NCBI RefSeq assembly: GCF_014145325.1
Contig: NZ_JACHTF010000003.1
Location: 228,739 to 292,738, forward strand
Direction of reading: 5' to 3'
Length of the DNA: 64,000 nucleotides
Source: Marilutibacter spongiae
GTDB lineage: Bacteria; Pseudomonadota; Gammaproteobacteria; Xanthomonadales; Xanthomonadaceae
This document shows, one piece after another, positions 63,869 to 64,000 of this stretch (the first letter of the stretch is position 1; each line of letters begins with the position of its first letter). A program made the translations under genes and the position numbers. A model generated the notes under the pieces. That model had not been told where the DNA came from. It saw only the letters and a program-made list of their open reading frames with translations, and did not search any database.

Positions 63869-64000
63869 TCAGTCGCGGCCCTTGGCCTTGGCGAAGGCCG
63901 CGGCCAGCGCGTTGTTGGGCGGTGGCGCCGCGCGACCGGCATTGCCGCTGCCGCGCGCGGCGTCGCGCCCGCGGCCGCCGGCCGGCCGACCCGCCTCGCG
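63869..64000 (-). CDS. C-terminal fragment of an unidentified gene
   Basis: The last 43 residues of a frame open to the window edge. It reads Arg/Gly/Ala-rich, then PPPNNALAAAFAKAKGRD to the stop. A low-complexity tail of this type ends several RNA-binding proteins; the ALAAAFAKAK end is reminiscent of Tex (YhgF), but too little is visible to name it. Confidence 0.5.
   Translation of the reverse strand, partial: REAGRPAGGRGRDAARGSGNAGRAAPPPNNALAAAFAKAKGRD

Overview
The window is GC-rich gammaproteobacterial chromosome. Several things point to the family Xanthomonadaceae (Lysobacteraceae), near Lysobacter, Luteimonas or Stenotrophomonas. These are the very high GC content, the gene order kdsA-eno-ftsB-ispD-ispF-truD-surE-pcm-nlpD with no rpoS after nlpD, a Stenotrophomonas L1-like metallo-beta-lactamase, paired NlpC/P60 genes and family-type dispersed repeats. 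No species call is possible from sequence alone. I saw no tRNA, rRNA, CRISPR array, integrase or transposase.

Layout. 1-5.6 kb: the 5' part of a lipoprotein alkaline phosphatase, a TonB-box-like lipoprotein, a small DksA/TraR zinc finger, a translationally coupled B3 metallo-beta-lactamase and NUDIX pair (minus strand), and a flavin reductase plus acyl-CoA thioesterase pair. 4.8-11.9 kb: two NlpC/P60 hydrolases with a Clp/CRP-like site between them, slyD, a DUF418 membrane protein, a DadA-like oxidase, glutathione reductase, a GATTAGT tandem repeat and N-formylglutamate amidohydrolase. 11.9-16.4 kb: a DMT exporter, a membrane protein, parE, a globin and a small acidic secreted protein. 16.6-27.7 kb: the conserved housekeeping block pyrG-kdsA-eno-ftsB-ispD-ispF-truD, then a small lipoprotein, smr, surE-pcm-yqaA-nlpD and an unknown gene. 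27.8-28.1 kb: an array of BIME-like inverted repeats. 28.2-41.4 kb: Mth938-like, yhbY, rlmE, ftsH, folP, putP, miaA, hfq, hflX, hflK, hflC, DUF2065 and purA.

Accessory region, 41.4-49.2 kb: a second BIME-like cluster and a hairpin-rich non-coding stretch precede a TIR-TM-TPR gene with a small beta-rich partner. Convergent to these is a SLOG plus multi-TM (SLATT-like) gene. A TIR enzyme next to a SLOG sensor and membrane effector resembles Thoeris logic, so this is the best candidate for an undescribed conflict system. A hemerythrin, a glycine-zipper protein and a lipocalin follow.

49.2-64 kb: a gap with an orphan minus-strand terminator, a secreted M1 aminopeptidase, a UbiB-family kinase, an SDR with a histone-like basic tail, small stress/envelope genes (PQ-loop-like, CBS, ChaB), a PLD cardiolipin synthase-like enzyme, gcvP under a tandem glycine riboswitch, a Bcr/CflA transporter, a VOC protein and the 3' end of one more gene. 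Most genes are housekeeping; the accessory content lies in the MBL-NUDIX pair, the 41-49 kb island and the 54-58 kb cluster.
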